NCBI RefSeq assembly: GCF_001026695.1
Contig: NZ_LDNB01000002.1
Coordinates: 669,388-733,387 of the forward strand
Direction of reading: 5' to 3'
Source of the DNA: Neobacillus vireti
Lineage (GTDB): Bacteria; Bacillota; Bacilli; Bacillales; Cytobacillaceae
Length of the DNA: 64,000 bases
Below are positions 62,101 to 64,000 of this stretch, piece by piece. Under the pieces are notes generated by a model that saw only the letters and a program-made list of their open reading frames with translations, ran no database searches and was not told the origin of the DNA. Every line of letters starts with the position of its first letter. Position 1 is the first letter of the stretch. A program made the position numbers and the translations under genes.

Positions 62101-62220
62101 CAAAGGCTTTGGGATAATAACCTTTCCAACAATTATTTTATTTGGTATCACGTTATGGAAGATGAAATTAATCACCGAGGGCAAATTAGGATGCTCAAAA
62201 AGATGTTTACAATAAAATGA
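62101..62220 (+). pseudogene. C-terminal remnant of a second DinB gene
   Basis: From 62101 one frame reads WDNNLSNNYFIWYHVMEDEINHRGQIRML to TGA 62218-62220 (shown in part: MEDEINHRGQIRML). This is the last helix with the metal His motif of DinB proteins. The 5' four-fifths is missing, and it lacks a start and ribosome site. It may derive from recombination between two dinB-like genes. Confidence 0.65.
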
Positions 62221-62230
62221 TAATACAAAA

Positions 62231-62261
62231 GAGCTTGGAGAAATTTTCTCAAGCTCTTTTT
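62231..62261. terminator. Hairpin terminator
   Basis: GAGCTTG and CAAGCTC with inner GAGAAA/TTTCTC pairing, then T5. It follows the DinB remnant. Confidence 0.75.
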
Positions 62262-62402
62262 GATGTGATTTATATTGCGAATTTAATTGGTCATACAATG
62301 TGATTTCTGCTGTGATTTGATAAGTGTTTAATAATTTTGCACCTTAAAACTGAACCCATTAGATGAAAACATCGGTCTTTCTTAATCAAATTCCCATGAA
62401 AA

Positions 62403-62434
62403 TTAAGCTAATCTTAAGCATTTAATGGTAAAGT
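62403..62434 (+). promoter_or_regulatory. Response-regulator box and -10 for secreted beta-sandwich gene
   Basis: TTAAG-CTAATC-TTAAG (62403-62418), 10 nt, then TAAAGT (62429-62434), a 4/6 match to TATAAT. Geometry is as at 55828 and 60785. No other feature was found in 62262-62402. Confidence 0.6.
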
Positions 62435-62486
62435 TGGTCCATAATTCATTTTTTTACATGATAGTAAATAGGAGGACTGACAAATA

Positions 62487-63623
62487 ATGAAAAGAAAGGT
62501 GCAAAAAAAAGGAATAAATCTATTACTAGCTTTATCTATGCTTGGTATGGTTTATGGATCATACATTTCAACGGCATACGCTGAAAGTAATCCCAATGTA
62601 AATCAAGAAAATCCAAGGACTAACACTCTTGCTAACTTGGAAATTACCGGGATTAAGCTGGAGCAGCCCTTTTCGTCAGATGTTAAGGAATACTCAGCGA
62701 CTGTTGAAAATGAGGTTCAAACGTTTAAGTTACTTGTAGAAGGTAGTAATCCAGCATTGCCTATTTTAATTAATGGCCAAACAGTAACTAGTGGAAAAGA
62801 AGAAACATATTCGCTGCAAACGGGAATAAATACCTTTCTAATCACGGTGAGTGATGGCGGCCAAACAGCAATTACCTATACCTTAACGATTACAAGAAAA
62901 CAAATTGGAAATAATCTATTGCAAAATATTAAACTATCTGCGGGAACACTCTCGCCGGCATTTTCTTCTGCCATAACTGATTATTCTGTTCAGGTAACAA
63001 ATGATGTAAATGCTATCATGATTACACCTGCATCAATTGATAAGACAGCAACCATTGAAGTGAATGGAACTTTAGTCAAGGGGGAAGGTGTTTCCGTAAA
63101 ACTCGCGGATGGAAAATCTGACATAGTAATTGCTGTTACAGCCGAAAATGGTGATAAGAGAACTTATACAATCCATGTTACCAAAGCTGCAGCCACCAGT
63201 TCGGGACCCAACAATTCATCACAGAATAATAATTCATCAAAGAATAATAATTTTTTACCGAATAACAATTCATCGCAGAATAACAGAAATAATTCATCCA
63301 TGCCAACTGGGCTGCAGCAAACCTCAGCTGCGGAACAAAAAACAAGTAAGGCAACACTTTCTTCTCTTACTGTTTCCAATGGTACCTGGGGAAGTGATTT
63401 TAGCAAAAATAAATTTACCTACCATGTAGCCGTTTCAAATGATGTAAAAACGATTACCATTACCCCAACCGCTAGCTACAGTGCTTCTACTATCATGATT
63501 AATGGGGGTAGCAGCAAAACAATTCAGTTAGAAGATAATCAGAAAACGATTATTCCTATTGTAGTCACCTATGATGATGGTGACCGAAAAACCTATGTAC
63601 TTGTGTTTGATAGAGAGGAATAA
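62487..63623 (+). CDS. Secreted protein with three cadherin-like beta-sandwich domains
   Basis: This 378-residue extracellular protein has a signal peptide (to about STAYAES). Three cadherin-like beta-sandwich repeats follow at about 45-135, 145-230 and 290-378, each with an L.NL..SG or L.SL.VS.G start and a YT.T.. end. A Ser/Asn-rich linker (SSQNNNSSKNNN, about 232-275) lies between repeats 2 and 3. The domain binds surface polymers or carbohydrates in known proteins. The start has AGGAGG upstream. Its promoter carries the response-regulator box. Confidence 0.8.
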   Translation: MKRKVQKKGINLLLALSMLGMVYGSYISTAYAESNPNVNQENPRTNTLANLEITGIKLEQPFSSDVKEYSATVENEVQTFKLLVEGSNPALPILINGQTVTSGKEETYSLQTGINTFLITVSDGGQTAITYTLTITRKQIGNNLLQNIKLSAGTLSPAFSSAITDYSVQVTNDVNAIMITPASIDKTATIEVNGTLVKGEGVSVKLADGKSDIVIAVTAENGDKRTYTIHVTKAAATSSGPNNSSQNNNSSKNNNFLPNNNSSQNNRNNSSMPTGLQQTSAAEQKTSKATLSSLTVSNGTWGSDFSKNKFTYHVAVSNDVKTITITPTASYSASTIMINGGSSKTIQLEDNQKTIIPIVVTYDDGDRKTYVLVFDREE

Positions 63624-63687
63624 GATATGGCAAACGGCGAATTTGAATTGCTAGTAAGTGCTTTGTGAACGGGTAATACAAAAAAAT

Positions 63688-63714
63688 GGCAAACCAATTG
63701 GTTTGCCGTTTTTT
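63688..63714. terminator. Bidirectional terminator
   Basis: GGCAAACCAA and TTGGTTTGCC form a perfect palindrome, flanked by A-runs and T-runs. It separates the secreted protein and cupredoxin genes. Confidence 0.85.
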
Positions 63715-64000
63715 ACTCAACAATTATCGTACCCTTAAACATCTTCATACCACAGCTAAAGGTATATTCTCCAGTTTTGTCAGGTGTAAATGTTAAATTC
63801 GTAGTGCCTTCAATTAGATTGACATTGTTTATATTAAAATCTGGAATCATAAAGGTGGATAAGCAGCTATTATTTTTGAGTGGATTTTCGATTTCTAGTT
63901 CAACCGCCACCCCTTTTTTCACCCGAATTACGTTAGGTGTGTAGCCTTTTTCCGTTACGAGCATTTTCACTTTTGGCGTGTCTTCGTTCGTCACATCGAC
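63713..64000 (-). CDS. Cupredoxin-domain protein, 5' end outside the window
   Basis: The last 95 or so codons of a minus-strand gene. The domain has a beta-sandwich with VRVKKGVAVELEIENP-like text (VIRVKKGVAVELEIENPLKNN), a Cys in SCLSTFMIP and the SCGMKMFKGTIIV end, matching cupredoxin_1/EfeO-type copper domains. The open frame continues through the window edge, and GTG 63994 may be internal. It is likely a membrane or exported metal-binding protein. Confidence 0.75.
   Translation of the reverse strand, partial: VDVTNEDTPKVKMLVTEKGYTPNVIRVKKGVAVELEIENPLKNNSCLSTFMIPDFNINNVNLIEGTTNLTFTPDKTGEYTFSCGMKMFKGTIIVE

Noticed and set aside
62059..62298. Minus-strand open frame over the DinB remnant
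   Set aside because: It overlaps the DinB coding end and the terminator; the plus frame shows DinB motifs, so this is a shadow.

Overview
The window looks like a chromosomal segment of a low-to-moderate GC, spore-forming Bacillaceae member (Bacillus/Neobacillus-like). The reasons are GGAGG-type ribosome binding sites, many TTG and GTG starts, a dppABCDE-ykfABCD operon in the Bacillus subtilis order, YknXYZ-like, YdgGH-like, VanW and SbcCD proteins, and Bacillus-type dispersed intergenic palindromes. No rRNA, tRNA, prophage, transposase or CRISPR array was seen. The species call is inference.

Layout. 0-8.5 kb: housekeeping and envelope genes (metallo-beta-lactamase-fold hydrolase, AarF/UbiB-type kinase, lipoprotein polysaccharide deacetylase, aspartate ammonia-lyase, VanW lipoprotein, small conserved proteins). 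8.5-11.1 kb: a PadR regulator, a HAAS-like membrane protein and a polytopic membrane protein; both promoters carry the same 33-bp operator-like element in opposite orientations. 11.2-15.2 kb: two tandem copies of a two-gene Opp/Dpp-type permease pair with no ATPase or binding protein. 15.2-17.8 kb: a probable small RNA on the minus strand, a SulP transporter with an ArsR-type palindrome over its -10, and an ArsR regulator. 17.9-25 kb: a B12-binding/radical SAM protein, a cold-shock protein with a structured leader, and sbcDC. 25-36.4 kb: an accessory zone with a dispersed GCGAAT repeat array, an AT-rich serine hydrolase, an FAD dehydrogenase, a second PadR pair (PadR + DUF2812-like), gene remnants (hexapeptide acetyltransferase, uracil-DNA glycosylase), acetyltransferases, a HAD phosphatase and unknown proteins including one with HExxH. 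36.4-40 kb: selB and a TerD-linker-zinc ribbon-TerB fusion. 40-50.4 kb: a muropeptide/dipeptide uptake and breakdown operon (dppABCDE-ykfABC-ATPase) ending in a class A beta-lactamase-like serine hydrolase. 50.4-55.8 kb: an AGCS amino-acid symporter and a MarR-MMPL efflux pair. 55.8-64 kb: a MacAB/YknXYZ-like exporter, an OmpR-type two-component system, a PepSY-like membrane protein, a DinB protein plus a DinB remnant, a secreted cadherin-like beta-sandwich protein, and the end of a cupredoxin gene.

The most interesting observation is in the last block. Three promoters (exporter operon, PepSY-like gene, secreted beta-sandwich gene) each carry TTAAG-N6-TTAAG followed exactly 10 nt later by a -10-like hexamer. 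This 11-bp-period direct repeat is the geometry expected of an OmpR-family regulator, and the response regulator gene lies between them. I infer a local envelope-stress regulon of exporter, sensor pair, PepSY-like protein and secreted beta-sandwich protein. Other leads are the inverted PadR operators, the TerD/TerB fusion with a Q/N/Y-rich linker, the orphan duplicated permeases, the small RNA, and the extra serine hydrolase in the dpp operon.
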